This document shows, in pieces, positions 15,905-23,296 of a stretch of DNA of 23,296 nucleotides. Below the pieces are notes generated by a model that was not told the DNA's origin, made no database searches, and saw nothing but the letters and a program-made list of their open reading frames with translations. Each line of letters starts with the position of its first letter. Position 1 is the first letter of the stretch. Origin of the DNA: Burkholderiales bacterium. GTDB lineage: Bacteria > Pseudomonadota > Gammaproteobacteria > Burkholderiales > CAIKXV01. The position numbers and the translations under genes are program-made. The stretch spans positions 1 to 23,296 of the forward strand of contig JACMMK010000066.1 of the NCBI GenBank assembly GCA_014379045.1. The letters are read 5' to 3'.

Positions 15905-16077
15905 GAATTCGCCGGCGCGAGGACCGCGGACCGGTCCCCGGACGGATAAGCGAGTGCATTGTCGCAGCTTAGGCGCGGCCTCGGCTAGCGTGGCCGCGCC
16001 GTTCCCGATTGGCACCCGCTCGCTTCATCTTGGGTCGCGCGGGTGCGGCGAATCGGCGCGCGTCGCGGCGGTCCACG

Positions 16078-17259
16078 TCAGGGCTCGTACAGGTGCTCGA
16101 ACTCGCCCCCGGCCGCCACGACCCGCCGGAGCGTCGCTGCCAGCGCAGGAATGGTGGCATCGAGCCCCACCCGCCGCCAGCCCGGTCGCGCTTGCAGCGG
16201 ATACGCGAACACCTGCACCGCGCCCGGCGAATCGGCAAACTTGCCCTCGGGCAGCAGCACGGTGACCAGTACACGCTCGTTGCCGGCGATCTCGGTCAGT
16301 TCGCGCCCGCGCGCGAGCAGCGTCCGCACGATCTCGGTATACCCCCGGTAGCGGGGGGTCTCGATCAGCGTGCGGCCGTCGGGCAGGGTTTCGACCACGG
16401 TCAGTCCTTCGATGCTGCGATCCGCCGGCCGCAAGCCGCGCACGACGCTGCGCACCCGCTGCTCCGCCGGCGAGAGTCGGGCGAGCCAGCCCACGCCCCA
16501 GGCGTAAACGCCCTTCGTTGCGAGTTCGCCGGACAGCGCGATCCGGCGTTCCACCTTGCGCACGCGACTGCCACCGGACGTCGGTGTCTCGGCCCAGAAG
16601 CGCCGCAATGCGTCGAAGAACGGATAGTCGTGCCAGGGCCGTTCGCGGAGGAAGCGCGCCTGATCGCTCGCCGTTGCGAGGGCGAACCTGTCCTCGGCGG
16701 TCTTCTCGCGTCCGCGCCACCGCGCGCTCAGGCGTCCGATGGTTTCTTCGTAGGCGCCCTTGACGATCATCTCGAGACTGAAGCTCACGCCCGACACGTA
16801 TCGCGCGGCCCTCGATTCAGTCGACGTTTCCCCCAGCGCGGCCGTGAACCCGGTGAGTCCGCACAGGTTCGACCAGTATCCGGTGACGCTTCCGACGTAA
16901 TCGAAGGCCGCCTCGTCCTCACGCGCGAGCATCGCGGCGAACTCCTCGTACGCGTGCACGATGTACCACTGGGGATAGGCGAGAAAACTTCCCGCGAGCG
17001 CGCGCTTGTGCGGTAGTGCGGTGATGATCGGCACGAAACGTGCATCGTCGACCGACGGCGAGATCGACGCCGGAGACGGCACGCGGCCCTGGGGTCCGCA
17101 CTGTGTCTCGACCCAGACGACGGGTAGCGCCGACGTCAAGCCCAGCAACACTGCGATGGTCACCAGCCACGTGAGCATGCGTCCGAAGAAGCTCGTGCGC
17201 GGGGCTGCGGTGCGGCGTCCGAACTGGTTCGAACCACGGCGTGGTCGACCGATGGCCAC
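16078..17259 (-). CDS. Membrane-anchored protein of unknown function
   Basis: 393 residues from the GTG at 17259. A basic N-terminus (RPRRGSNQFGRR) precedes one hydrophobic segment at about 28-50 (MLTWLVTIAVLLGLTSALPVVWV), so the rest is probably periplasmic. I do not recognise the family. Notable segments are SFLAYPQWYIVHAYEEFAAML (about 90-110), aromatic-rich and well ordered, then VGSVTGYWSNLCGLTGFTAALG, then VSFSLEMIVKGAYEETIGRL. The C-terminal half has TLIETPRYRGYTEIVRTLLARG and LVTVLLPEGKFADSPGAVQVFAYPLQARPGWRRVGLD, suggesting a folded alpha/beta domain. Two Cys (in ETQCGP and SNLCGL) could form a disulfide outside the cytoplasm. It is divergent from an alpha/beta hydrolase, sharing a short promoter region, and is followed by the MFS gene. 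An ATG at 17178 would start just before the hydrophobic segment and is an alternative. Confidence 0.75.
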   Translation of the reverse strand: MAIGRPRRGSNQFGRRTAAPRTSFFGRMLTWLVTIAVLLGLTSALPVVWVETQCGPQGRVPSPASISPSVDDARFVPIITALPHKRALAGSFLAYPQWYIVHAYEEFAAMLAREDEAAFDYVGSVTGYWSNLCGLTGFTAALGETSTESRAARYVSGVSFSLEMIVKGAYEETIGRLSARWRGREKTAEDRFALATASDQARFLRERPWHDYPFFDALRRFWAETPTSGGSRVRKVERRIALSGELATKGVYAWGVGWLARLSPAEQRVRSVVRGLRPADRSIEGLTVVETLPDGRTLIETPRYRGYTEIVRTLLARGRELTEIAGNERVLVTVLLPEGKFADSPGAVQVFAYPLQARPGWRRVGLDATIPALAATLRRVVAAGGEFEHLYEP

Positions 17260-17375
17260 TCAGACTTTCATCGGTCCGACGACGAACCCCGCTGCGCGGC
17301 GCTCGGAGGCAGACATAGGAGGATCAGTATCGTATTGTGCACGTCGTATGCTGGACCGCAACATCGAGCGTTTGC

Positions 17376-18521
17376 ATGAAACCGGACCGCGATCTGAACC
17401 AGAGCCTAACCCAAGCGAGGTCTGACCGTAGACGTTCGCTCGCGACGCGCACCGGTCGCTGGGCATTGTTCACTCTCGCGGGCGGCGCCTTGGCCGCCAT
17501 GCTGGCGCTGTTCGCCTTCGATCGGGCCGCGGCTACACGCGAGGTCGATCCCCCTGCGTTCGCGGCACCGCCCGAGGGCAGGTTGCTGCAGGCGCTGCCG
17601 CTCGACCCATCGTTCGGCCGGGTATTCGTCCAGGAATGGGGCCCGCCCGACGCAACGCCGGTGATAATTGTCCCCGGTCCTGGTGCCTGGAGCGGTTTCT
17701 GGCGCGATACCGCCCGAGCCCTGGCCGAGTCGGGATACCGGGTGGTGGCGCTCGACCTGCCACCGTTCGGTTATTCCGACCGCGACCCTCAGGCACGTTA
17801 CGGCCGCGCCGACCAGGCGGCACGGGTGATCGGCGTACTCGATGAGCTCGACGCGTGCCGCGGCATCCTGGTCGGGCACTCGTACGGCAACGGTCCGGTC
17901 GTCGAAGCACTGCTGCGCTATCCGCACCGGATCGTCGGGGCGGTGATGGTCTCGGCGGCGATGTCGCTGCCCGCCGAGGGCGCCGATCAAGCGGCGCCGC
18001 AGCCGCTGATCGCGACGATTCTGGACTCGCCGGGTGCCGCCCGGATGCTGGCCGCGGCAACGCTCGCCAACCCCTGGCTGACGCGTCACTTTTTGACGTC
18101 GATGGTGGCGCGCGCCGACGCAGCGACGTCCGAGCGGGTCGAGGTGCTGCGGCGACCCCTGCACCGGACGGGGACTGCGGTCGCTTACGCCGCCTGGTTG
18201 CCCTCGGTGCTGACCCCCGATGGCGCGGCGCTGACCCGACGCAGTGACGCGTACCGCAGCATCCAGCGGCCAGTCGCGCTGATCTGGGGCGACGCCGATC
18301 CGGTCGCGCCGCTGTCGGAAGGGCAGCGCCTTGCGCAACTGATCCCCGGCGCCTCGCTCGACGTGCTGCCGGGCGTCGGACACCTGCCGCATATCGAGGC
18401 GCCGGACGAGACGGTGCGGGTGTTGCGCGGCCAGCTAGAGCGTGTCAGTCCGACCGCGACGGCGCGCAACGCGCCACGGCGGCTCGATCTGGATGCGTGC
18501 AAGCTGGGCGGGGTGATCTGA
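17376..18521 (+). CDS. Alpha/beta hydrolase with N-terminal membrane anchor
   Basis: 381 residues from the ATG at 17376. Residues 28-50 (GRWALFTLAGGALAAMLALFAFD) after a basic stretch form an N-terminal anchor or uncleaved signal, so the enzyme probably faces the periplasm. The fold is a typical alpha/beta hydrolase. The oxyanion region is IIVPGPGAWSGFW, the strand-helix LDLPPFGYSD follows, and the nucleophile elbow GHSYGNG holds Ser169. A cap domain lies at about 195-290. The acid is probably Asp306 in WGDADPVAPL, and the catalytic His336 is in PGVGHLPHIEAP. The substrate (ester, epoxide, haloalkane or C-C bond) cannot be read; a Ser nucleophile argues against epoxide hydrolase and dehalogenase. 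A GTG at 17337 in the same frame, 14 bp behind an AGGAGG at 17317-17322, is an alternative start adding 13 residues. Confidence 0.87.
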   Translation: MKPDRDLNQSLTQARSDRRRSLATRTGRWALFTLAGGALAAMLALFAFDRAAATREVDPPAFAAPPEGRLLQALPLDPSFGRVFVQEWGPPDATPVIIVPGPGAWSGFWRDTARALAESGYRVVALDLPPFGYSDRDPQARYGRADQAARVIGVLDELDACRGILVGHSYGNGPVVEALLRYPHRIVGAVMVSAAMSLPAEGADQAAPQPLIATILDSPGAARMLAAATLANPWLTRHFLTSMVARADAATSERVEVLRRPLHRTGTAVAYAAWLPSVLTPDGAALTRRSDAYRSIQRPVALIWGDADPVAPLSEGQRLAQLIPGASLDVLPGVGHLPHIEAPDETVRVLRGQLERVSPTATARNAPRRLDLDACKLGGVI

Positions 18522-18597
18522 ACGCGCGGCGCGACGCGTGGGGCACCGCGCGCACGCGCGACGCGGATCTCACCCGCGATTCGTCAGTCTCTATCGG

Positions 18598-19581
18598 CTA
18601 ATCGGCCTTGAGCCCGAGCGCCTTCACGAGTTTCGCCCATTTCGGCGTCTCCGCGCGGATCTGCGCGGCGAACTGCTCGGGCGTGTTCGCGATGACCTGT
18701 GCGCCGAACTCGGTCAGACGTGCCCGGAGCTCGGTGCCCGCGAGCGCCCGGCGCGCATCCTCGTGGATTCTGCGCACGATCGCAGCGGGCGTACCGGTCG
18801 GCGCGAGCAGTCCGAACCAGGCGGTCGCATCGAACTGCGCGAAGCCGAGTTCATCCATCGTCGGCAGATCGGGGAAGACGCTCGAGCGCTGGAGTGAGCT
18901 GACAGCCAGCGCGCGCAGGCGTCCCTGGCGGATGAACGGAGCCAAGCCGACGATATTGCCGAACGAGAATTCGACCCGTCCGCCCAACAGGTCGAGCGAT
19001 TGCTGGTGCGCGAGCTTGTATGGCACGTGCACGGTCTTGACACCGGCCATCGTGTTGAACAGTTCGGCGGCCAGGTGTTGCGACGTGCCGCTGCCGGCCG
19101 ACGCGTAGCTCAGCTCACCCGGCCGCGCTTTCGCCAGCGCAACCAGCGCCTGCACGCTTTTCACCGGCAGCGACGGATGCACCGCGAGCACGTTCGGTGT
19201 CTCGACCAGATTCGTGATCGGCACGAAATCGCGCGCGGGATCGAATCCGAGCTTTTCATACAGGCTCGGATTGACCACGATCGCCGCATTACCCGAGTAA
19301 TACAGCGTATAGCCGTCAGGCGTGGCGCGCGCCACGCGTTCCGCCGCCAGGTTGCCGGCACTGCCGGGAACGTTCTCGATCAGCACCGGGCGCGTCCAGG
19401 TTTCGCCGAGGCGATTGCCGAGCAGCCGCGCAATGGCATCGACCGACGAACCTGCTGCGAATCCCAACACGATGCGCACCGGTTTCTCGGGCCACGGGGC
19501 GCCTTGCGCGGCCACTGCCGAGGGTAGCATCACGCCAGCGGCTACCAGGGTCCGGATTCTCGAGCAGCGATGTCGCTTCAT
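18598..19581 (-). CDS. Bug/TctC family tripartite tricarboxylate transporter substrate-binding protein (second copy)
   Basis: A periplasmic solute receptor, 327 residues from the ATG at 19581. This start is favoured over the GTG at 19587 because GGAGG lies 7 bp from the ATG but only 1 bp from the GTG. A signal peptide (MKRHRCSRIRTLVAAGVMLPSAVAAQ) is followed by WPEKPVRIVLGFAAGSSVDAIARLLG, VLIENVPGSAGNLAAERVA, PDGYTLYYSG, LAVHPSLPVKSVQALVALAK, LSYASAGSGTSQHLAAELF, TVHVPYKLAHQQSLDLLGGRVEFSFG, RLRALAVSSLQRSSVFPDLPTMDELGF, and a C-terminal KWAKLVKALGLKAD. It is clearly divergent in sequence from the Bug protein at 2113-3162, so it is not a recent duplicate. No TctA/TctB gene is nearby. It is divergently transcribed from the SARP/TPR regulator, which suggests but does not prove control by that regulator. 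Ligand unknown. Confidence 0.93.
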   Translation of the reverse strand: MKRHRCSRIRTLVAAGVMLPSAVAAQGAPWPEKPVRIVLGFAAGSSVDAIARLLGNRLGETWTRPVLIENVPGSAGNLAAERVARATPDGYTLYYSGNAAIVVNPSLYEKLGFDPARDFVPITNLVETPNVLAVHPSLPVKSVQALVALAKARPGELSYASAGSGTSQHLAAELFNTMAGVKTVHVPYKLAHQQSLDLLGGRVEFSFGNIVGLAPFIRQGRLRALAVSSLQRSSVFPDLPTMDELGFAQFDATAWFGLLAPTGTPAAIVRRIHEDARRALAGTELRARLTEFGAQVIANTPEQFAAQIRAETPKWAKLVKALGLKAD

Positions 19582-19695
19582 TTCCACGCCTCCGGGGAAA
19601 AAAAGGATTTGACGCGTCTAGCGTACGCGTGCATGTGCACCGATTCGTCTCCGATTCACGATTGCGGCCCCGCGACGCCAATGGCAAGCTGGCGC
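19582..19695. promoter_or_regulatory. Divergent promoter region with repeated ACGCGT motif
   Basis: This region, about 115 bp, separates the Bug gene (minus) from the SARP/TPR regulator gene (plus). ACGCGT occurs at 19612-19617 and 19625-19630, two copies 13 bp apart, right after a plus-strand TTGACG (-35-like). It is followed at 19629-19640 by GTGCA-TG-TGCAC, a 5-bp-arm inverted repeat. No clear -10 is seen at the expected spacing. The clustered repeats look like regulator binding sites, possibly of the adjacent regulator itself. This is inference from position and symmetry. Confidence 0.4.
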
Positions 19696-21624
19696 ATGGA
19701 CAGCAACGCGCAGGGACCGGCGGCAATGGAACGCATCGGCATTCGTGTCCCACTCACTGATGGCGTGTCGCTCGATATCGCGCCGGTGGTCGCATCCGAC
19801 TCCGACAGGGCGATGGCGTTCGCGCGGGTCCTGGAGATCGAACTTGCGCACGACGTGACACGCGCCCTCGGCGCTGCCGGCATCGAGTCGGGGAAGCGCG
19901 CCCTTGGGCGGGACGGCTTCAGGTTGAACGTTGCCGTGCACGAGCATGCGACTGGAACGCAGGTGACGTTCGCGCTGTCGACCGCGCCACGCGATCGCCG
20001 CGAGCGGGCACTCTTGTGGAGCGACCGTATGTGCCTGTCCGATGGTAATGAAGTTGCCGATCGCGCGCTGCTCGGTGCGCGTAGCGCGCGTGGAATCACG
20101 CTCGCGCTGCGCGCAGCACTCTGCACGAGCGACGGCGGCGCGGACGCGGCACTTCGCGCCTGGGCACAGTTGTGGATGAGGCCGCAAACGGCGGGTACCA
20201 ACGTCGCGGCGTTGCAGCTGCTCGACGCATCGCCGGACAGTGCGCGCACCGCGGTCGGCTGCAGTGCGCGCGCGTATGCCCGCTTCCGCGCGGGGAATTT
20301 GGGTTGGCACGGCGTCGACCCGGTACCCACGTTGCACGCCGCGCTCGCAGATGCGACGCACGCGATCGACATTCGCCCCGACTATCCCGAGGCGCACTTC
20401 GCCTACGGCATGGTGGCACTCGCCCTCGATGACCACACCGTCGCGCAAGCGTCGCTGCTCGAAGCGCTCGCGCAAGATCCCGCCTTCGCGCCGGCGCAAG
20501 GCAATCTCGGTTTCGTGTGGCTGATGGACGGCGATCTGGTGCGTGCGCGGGGCGCGCTCGACCGCGCCCAGGCGATCAGTCCCCACGAACCCATGCGCGC
20601 CGTGTGGTATGCGACGCGCAGTTTCGTGCACCTGTTGGGCGGTGATGTCTGCGCCGCTCGTGCAGATGCCGCAAATGCCGTCTGCGCGAACCCGAGGCAT
20701 CGGTTCGGCTGGCTCGCATGCACGCTTGCCAACGCGCTCGACGGCCGTCGCGATCAGGCACTTCAGGCATTGCAGAAGCTCGAAGGACTCCGCACTCAGG
20801 ACCGTCGCTTCCCCGACCCGCTGCACGCGCCCAACCTCAAGGGCGACGCGTTCATGGAAATGGCGAGCCCGATCTTCGAGCGCACGCGTGCATTGCTATT
20901 GCCGCCACGTCGCCGCGTCGGGCAACTCCCCGCCGCACCCTTGATGATTCGATGTCTGGGCACCTTCACGATCGAGCGCGAGGGCCGCGCGCTGTTGTGG
21001 GGACGCAAGTTGCCGCGCAAGCCGCTCGAACTCATCAAGGTGCTGGTCGCGCTCGGCGGCGCATCGGTGCCAGTCGACGATGTGGTCGAGGCGCTCTGGC
21101 CGGACGCGCAGGGCGAGCGGGCTCGACGTCGTCTCGACACGACGCTCTGGCGCGTGCGACGACTGCTCGGCGAAGAGGCCGCAGCGCCCGCGATCCGCTA
21201 CGAGGTGGGGCTGCTGAGCTTCGATCCAGCCGCGGTGCAGGTCGATGCGTTAGCGTTCCGTACAAGCGACAACCCGGATCTTTACGCGGGGGAATTCCTG
21301 CCGGGCGATACAGCGTCTCGTTGGAGCGTGGCAATGCGCGAAGCGCTGCGCGAACGTCATGGCTCGCTGCTCGCCTCGGCCGCCGAACGCGCGTTGGCCC
21401 GCGGCGATCTCGCGCACGCGCTGGCGTCGTGCGAACGAGGGATCGCCGCCGATCCGCTGGCCGAGCGTCTCTACCAGATCGCGATGCAGGTGTGTGCCCA
21501 GGCCGGCTGGCGTGCCGAAGGGGCGATGCTGTACCAGCGCCTGCGCCGATCGCTCGCAGCGGCACTCGGCGTGAAGCCTGCACCGCAGACCGAAGGCTTG
21601 CACCTGCGGCTCATCCGGAACTGA
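19696..21624 (+). CDS. TPR and SARP/BTAD-type transcriptional regulator (DNA-binding part C-terminal)
   Basis: 642 residues from the ATG at 19696. Residues about 10-140 form a domain resembling the degenerate sensor-like module (FARVLEIELAHDVTRAL...) that precedes TPRs in CadC- or adenylate-cyclase-type proteins; this match is tentative. Residues about 205-330 are TPR-like (TLHAALADATHAIDIRPDYPEAHFAYGMVAL; LEALAQDPAFAPAQGNLGFVW). From about 417, MIRCLGTFTIEREGRAL, LPRKPLELIKVLVALGG, VPVDDVVEALWPD and RARRRLDTTLWRVRRLLG form an OmpR/SARP-like winged helix. A BTAD-like helical domain follows (about 510-630; LASCERGIAADPLAERLYQIAMQ, AMLYQRLRRSLAAALGVKPAP). In Streptomyces SARPs the winged helix is N-terminal, so this order is unusual. 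Start codons at 19570, 19681 and 19726 are also in frame; 19726 has AGGGA about 10 bp upstream. It is probably a cytoplasmic transcription factor; the signal is unknown. Confidence 0.82.
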   Translation: MDSNAQGPAAMERIGIRVPLTDGVSLDIAPVVASDSDRAMAFARVLEIELAHDVTRALGAAGIESGKRALGRDGFRLNVAVHEHATGTQVTFALSTAPRDRRERALLWSDRMCLSDGNEVADRALLGARSARGITLALRAALCTSDGGADAALRAWAQLWMRPQTAGTNVAALQLLDASPDSARTAVGCSARAYARFRAGNLGWHGVDPVPTLHAALADATHAIDIRPDYPEAHFAYGMVALALDDHTVAQASLLEALAQDPAFAPAQGNLGFVWLMDGDLVRARGALDRAQAISPHEPMRAVWYATRSFVHLLGGDVCAARADAANAVCANPRHRFGWLACTLANALDGRRDQALQALQKLEGLRTQDRRFPDPLHAPNLKGDAFMEMASPIFERTRALLLPPRRRVGQLPAAPLMIRCLGTFTIEREGRALLWGRKLPRKPLELIKVLVALGGASVPVDDVVEALWPDAQGERARRRLDTTLWRVRRLLGEEAAAPAIRYEVGLLSFDPAAVQVDALAFRTSDNPDLYAGEFLPGDTASRWSVAMREALRERHGSLLASAAERALARGDLAHALASCERGIAADPLAERLYQIAMQVCAQAGWRAEGAMLYQRLRRSLAAALGVKPAPQTEGLHLRLIRN

Positions 21625-21636
21625 AGGCGCCGCCGC

Positions 21637-21648
21637 GCGCACGTGCGC
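21637..21648. repeat. Perfect 12-bp palindrome in convergent gap
   Basis: GCGCACGTGCGC reads the same on both strands. It lies in the 82-bp gap between the stops of the regulator and the dehydrogenase gene. It has no loop or T-tract, so it is not a standard terminator, and may be chance in GC-rich DNA. Confidence 0.3.
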
Positions 21649-21706
21649 CGTCGATCCTCCGTACGCCGCGCCCGAGTGGCGGGTGACGCACCCCCGTCGA
21701 CATCGC

Positions 21707-22771
21707 TCAGGCGGTCGCGACCGCGCGCACGACTTCGGCGGTGAACTCGCGCGTGCCGAGCGGTCCACCGAGATCGCCGGTGCGCCGCTTCGGATCGATC
21801 AGCACCGAATCGATCGCACGCTCGATCGCCGCCGCCGCGTCGACCAGTTTCGCGTCACTGTGGCGCCGGCCATACCAGTTGAACAGCATCGCCGCCGAGA
21901 GGATCAGCGAGGTGGGGTTCGCGATGCCGCGCCCGGCGATGTCCGGCGCCGACCCGTGCTGCGCCTGCGCCACGCAGTAGTCGTCGCCCTCGTTCGTCGA
22001 CCCCGCGAGCCCGAGGCTCCCGGACAGTTCGCCCGCTTCGTCCGACAGGATGTCGCCGAACATGTTCTCGCACATCATCACGTCGAACTTCGACGGGTCG
22101 CGCACCAGCAGCGCCGCCGTGGCATCGACGATCTTCTCGTCCATCTCGACGTCGGGATAGTTCTGCGCCACGGCACGCGCCTCACGCAGCCACAGGCCGT
22201 CGCTCATCTTCATCACGTTCTGCTTGTGCACGACGGTGACCTTCCGGCGCCGGATCCGTGCGAGCTCGAACGACACGATGGCGATCTTGCGCGCGGCCTC
22301 GGCGGTCACCTTGCGCACCGCGAGCGCGATGTCCGGCGTCGGCATGAACTCGCCGACACCCATGAACATGTTGCGATCGGCATAGAAGCCTTCGGTGCAC
22401 TGGCGCACGATCACCAGATCCATCGGCACGCCGACCCGCGACAGCCCCATGCGGCTCTTCGCCGGACGGATGTTCGCGTACAGATCCCACTTCACCCGGA
22501 ACTCGCCGGACGGGTTGATGCCGCCCTGGTCGCGCGGCGGGTAGTCCAGATGCGACACCGGACCGAGAATCACGCCGTCGTTCTCGCCGACCTTGGTGCG
22601 TACGTGATCGGGAAAGGTCGTCTTGAACTTCTCGAGCGCCGGAAAGCCGATCAGATCGTGATCGTATTTCATGCCCAGACCGAAGCGCGCGTCGGCCGCG
22701 TCGACGACGGCAAGCGTCGCCTCGGTGATCTCGGGGCCGATACCGTCGCCCGGCAGAATGAGCAGCTTCAT
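21707..22771 (-). CDS. Isocitrate/isopropylmalate dehydrogenase family protein
   Basis: 354 residues from the ATG at 22771, which has GGAGGG 7 bp upstream; the frame stays open to 22915 without family features. It is a beta-decarboxylating NAD(P)-dependent dehydrogenase. Visible motifs are MKLLILPGDGIGPEITEATL at the N-terminus; DLYANIRPAKS at 96-106, with Arg92 and Arg102 for the 2-hydroxyacid carboxylates; RQCTEGFYADRN at about 123-134; catalytic Lys183 in VVHKQNVMKMSDGLW; metal ligands Asp240 and Asp244 in MFGDILSDEAGE; and the nucleotide loop QHGSAPDIAGRGIANP at about 271-286. The exact substrate (3-isopropylmalate, isocitrate, homoisocitrate, tartrate/malate) is not resolved. No leuC/leuD lies alongside, so a LeuB role in leucine synthesis is not supported by context. 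Divergent from an Ldh-family gene; the two may act on related hydroxy acids. Confidence 0.9.
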   Translation of the reverse strand: MKLLILPGDGIGPEITEATLAVVDAADARFGLGMKYDHDLIGFPALEKFKTTFPDHVRTKVGENDGVILGPVSHLDYPPRDQGGINPSGEFRVKWDLYANIRPAKSRMGLSRVGVPMDLVIVRQCTEGFYADRNMFMGVGEFMPTPDIALAVRKVTAEAARKIAIVSFELARIRRRKVTVVHKQNVMKMSDGLWLREARAVAQNYPDVEMDEKIVDATAALLVRDPSKFDVMMCENMFGDILSDEAGELSGSLGLAGSTNEGDDYCVAQAQHGSAPDIAGRGIANPTSLILSAAMLFNWYGRRHSDAKLVDAAAAIERAIDSVLIDPKRRTGDLGGPLGTREFTAEVVRAVATA

Positions 22772-22913
22772 TGTCGTCCCTCCGTCGCGCTCCGCCGCAG
22801 GCTGCAGGCGAGAAGCCGCTTCGGCGATGATCGCACGCCCGCCGCACGTTCGCCGCGTGCGGGCGTCGCGGGCCCCGTTAGAATGGAACGCCGTATCGAC
22901 CGGGAGCATCACC
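22772..22913. promoter_or_regulatory. Divergent promoter region between the dehydrogenase and Ldh genes
   Basis: The plus-strand sequence CCGTTAGAATGGA carries TAGAAT at 22879-22884, a plausible -10 for the Ldh-family gene 30 bp downstream; the -35 position is poor. Just upstream, ACGCCCGC (22835-22842) and GCGGGCGT (22859-22866) form an 8-bp inverted repeat with a 16-bp spacer, a possible operator serving both genes. Confidence 0.35.
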
Positions 22914-23296
22914 ATGAAGATTGCGCCAGCCGTCCTGATTCCATTCGTCGCAGAGTTGTTCCATGCGAGCGGCAGCGGTACGGTCGAGGCGAAGACCGTG
23001 GCCGAGCATCTGGTCGATGCCGACCTGTCGGGTCATGAGTCCCACGGCGTCGCGCGTCTGCCGCGTTACCTGCAGGCGGTGAAGGACGGTCTCGTCGTGC
23101 CCGATGCGAAACCGGCGTGCACGCATGATCGCGCAACGATCGCCGCGGTCGACGGCATGCTGAGCTACGGCCAGGTCGGCGCGCACTTCTCCACTTCGCT
23201 CGGGATCGAACGCGCACGCACGCATGGCATCGCCGCGGTGTCGCTGACACGCACCGGCCACATCGGGCGCGCCGGCGCCTGGGCCGAGCAGGCGGC
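22914..23296 (+). CDS. Ldh family (malate/L-lactate/ureidoglycolate type) oxidoreductase, 3' end outside window
   Basis: The ATG at 22914 has GGGAG 7 bp upstream, and the frame is open to the window edge, giving the first 127 residues of a protein that is normally about 330-350. The family signature DLSGHESHGVARLPRYLQAVKDG (near 38-60) includes the His of SHGV that serves as catalytic base in this group. Further blocks are AAVDGMLSYGQVGAHFSTSLGIERAR and GIAAVSLTRTGHIGRAGAWAEQA, which form the start of the unusual NAD(P)-binding fold of the Ldh_2 family. Members oxidise malate, sulfolactate, ureidoglycolate or other 2-hydroxy acids in the cytoplasm; the substrate cannot be chosen from this fragment. 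It is divergent from the isocitrate/isopropylmalate-type dehydrogenase gene. Confidence 0.9.
   Translation, partial: MKIAPAVLIPFVAELFHASGSGTVEAKTVAEHLVDADLSGHESHGVARLPRYLQAVKDGLVVPDAKPACTHDRATIAAVDGMLSYGQVGAHFSTSLGIERARTHGIAAVSLTRTGHIGRAGAWAEQA

Noticed and set aside
21683..23038. 451-codon plus-strand open frame
   Set aside because: Antisense to the isocitrate/isopropylmalate-type dehydrogenase and out of frame with the Ldh gene; His/Arg/Asp-rich.
1..23296. CRISPR array, tRNA/rRNA genes, insertion sequence or prophage
   Set aside because: I saw no regularly spaced repeats, no cloverleaf or CCA-end patterns, and no transposase, integrase or phage proteins on either strand.

Overview
The window is about 23.3 kb of GC-rich bacterial chromosome, very probably from a betaproteobacterium of the Burkholderiales type. 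The grounds are two Bug/TctC-type periplasmic binding proteins standing alone without TctA/TctB, a DUF4124 protein, a MetG C-terminus, DnaE and a VPLPA/PEP-CTERM-type surface protein, all with strong G/C bias at third codon positions. I see no tRNA or rRNA gene, transposase, phage gene or CRISPR array. The window looks like ordinary chromosome rather than an island.

Layout, left to right. The 3' end of metG (tRNA-binding domain) is followed after 5 bp by a SulP anion transporter with a STAS domain. Converging on it is a three-gene minus-strand unit, transcribed SDR oxidoreductase, then zinc-independent alcohol/quinone dehydrogenase, then Bug binding protein. Next come three minus-strand genes for exported proteins: a Tat-exported PhoX/DUF839 protein (7878-9434), a small VPLPA-CTERM-type protein (7161-7787) and a second, closely similar PhoX/DUF839 protein (5462-7072). 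A strong hairpin lies in each gap. To the right are a WbuC-type cupin and dnaE (minus strand), a DUF4124 coiled-coil protein (plus), an MFS transporter and a membrane-anchored protein of unknown family (minus), and an alpha/beta hydrolase (plus). The last part holds a second orphan Bug protein (minus) divergent from a large TPR plus SARP/BTAD-type regulator (plus). An isocitrate/isopropylmalate-type dehydrogenase (minus) is divergent from the start of an Ldh-family dehydrogenase (plus), which runs off the window.

How the genes fit together (inference). Apart from metG and dnaE, the content is nutrient capture and oxidation: anion uptake (SulP), carboxylate or other small-molecule capture (two Bug proteins), NAD(P)-linked oxidation (SDR, MDR, beta-decarboxylating dehydrogenase, Ldh) and extracytoplasmic phosphatase-type proteins (two PhoX). 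The most unusual parts are the PhoX / sorting-signal protein / PhoX arrangement and the regulator whose SARP-type DNA-binding and BTAD part sits at the C-terminus behind a TPR region. The regulator shares a short, repeat-bearing promoter region with an orphan Bug receptor.

Limits: all calls come from reading translations and motifs. No database search or structure prediction was run, and several start codons are ambiguous as noted.
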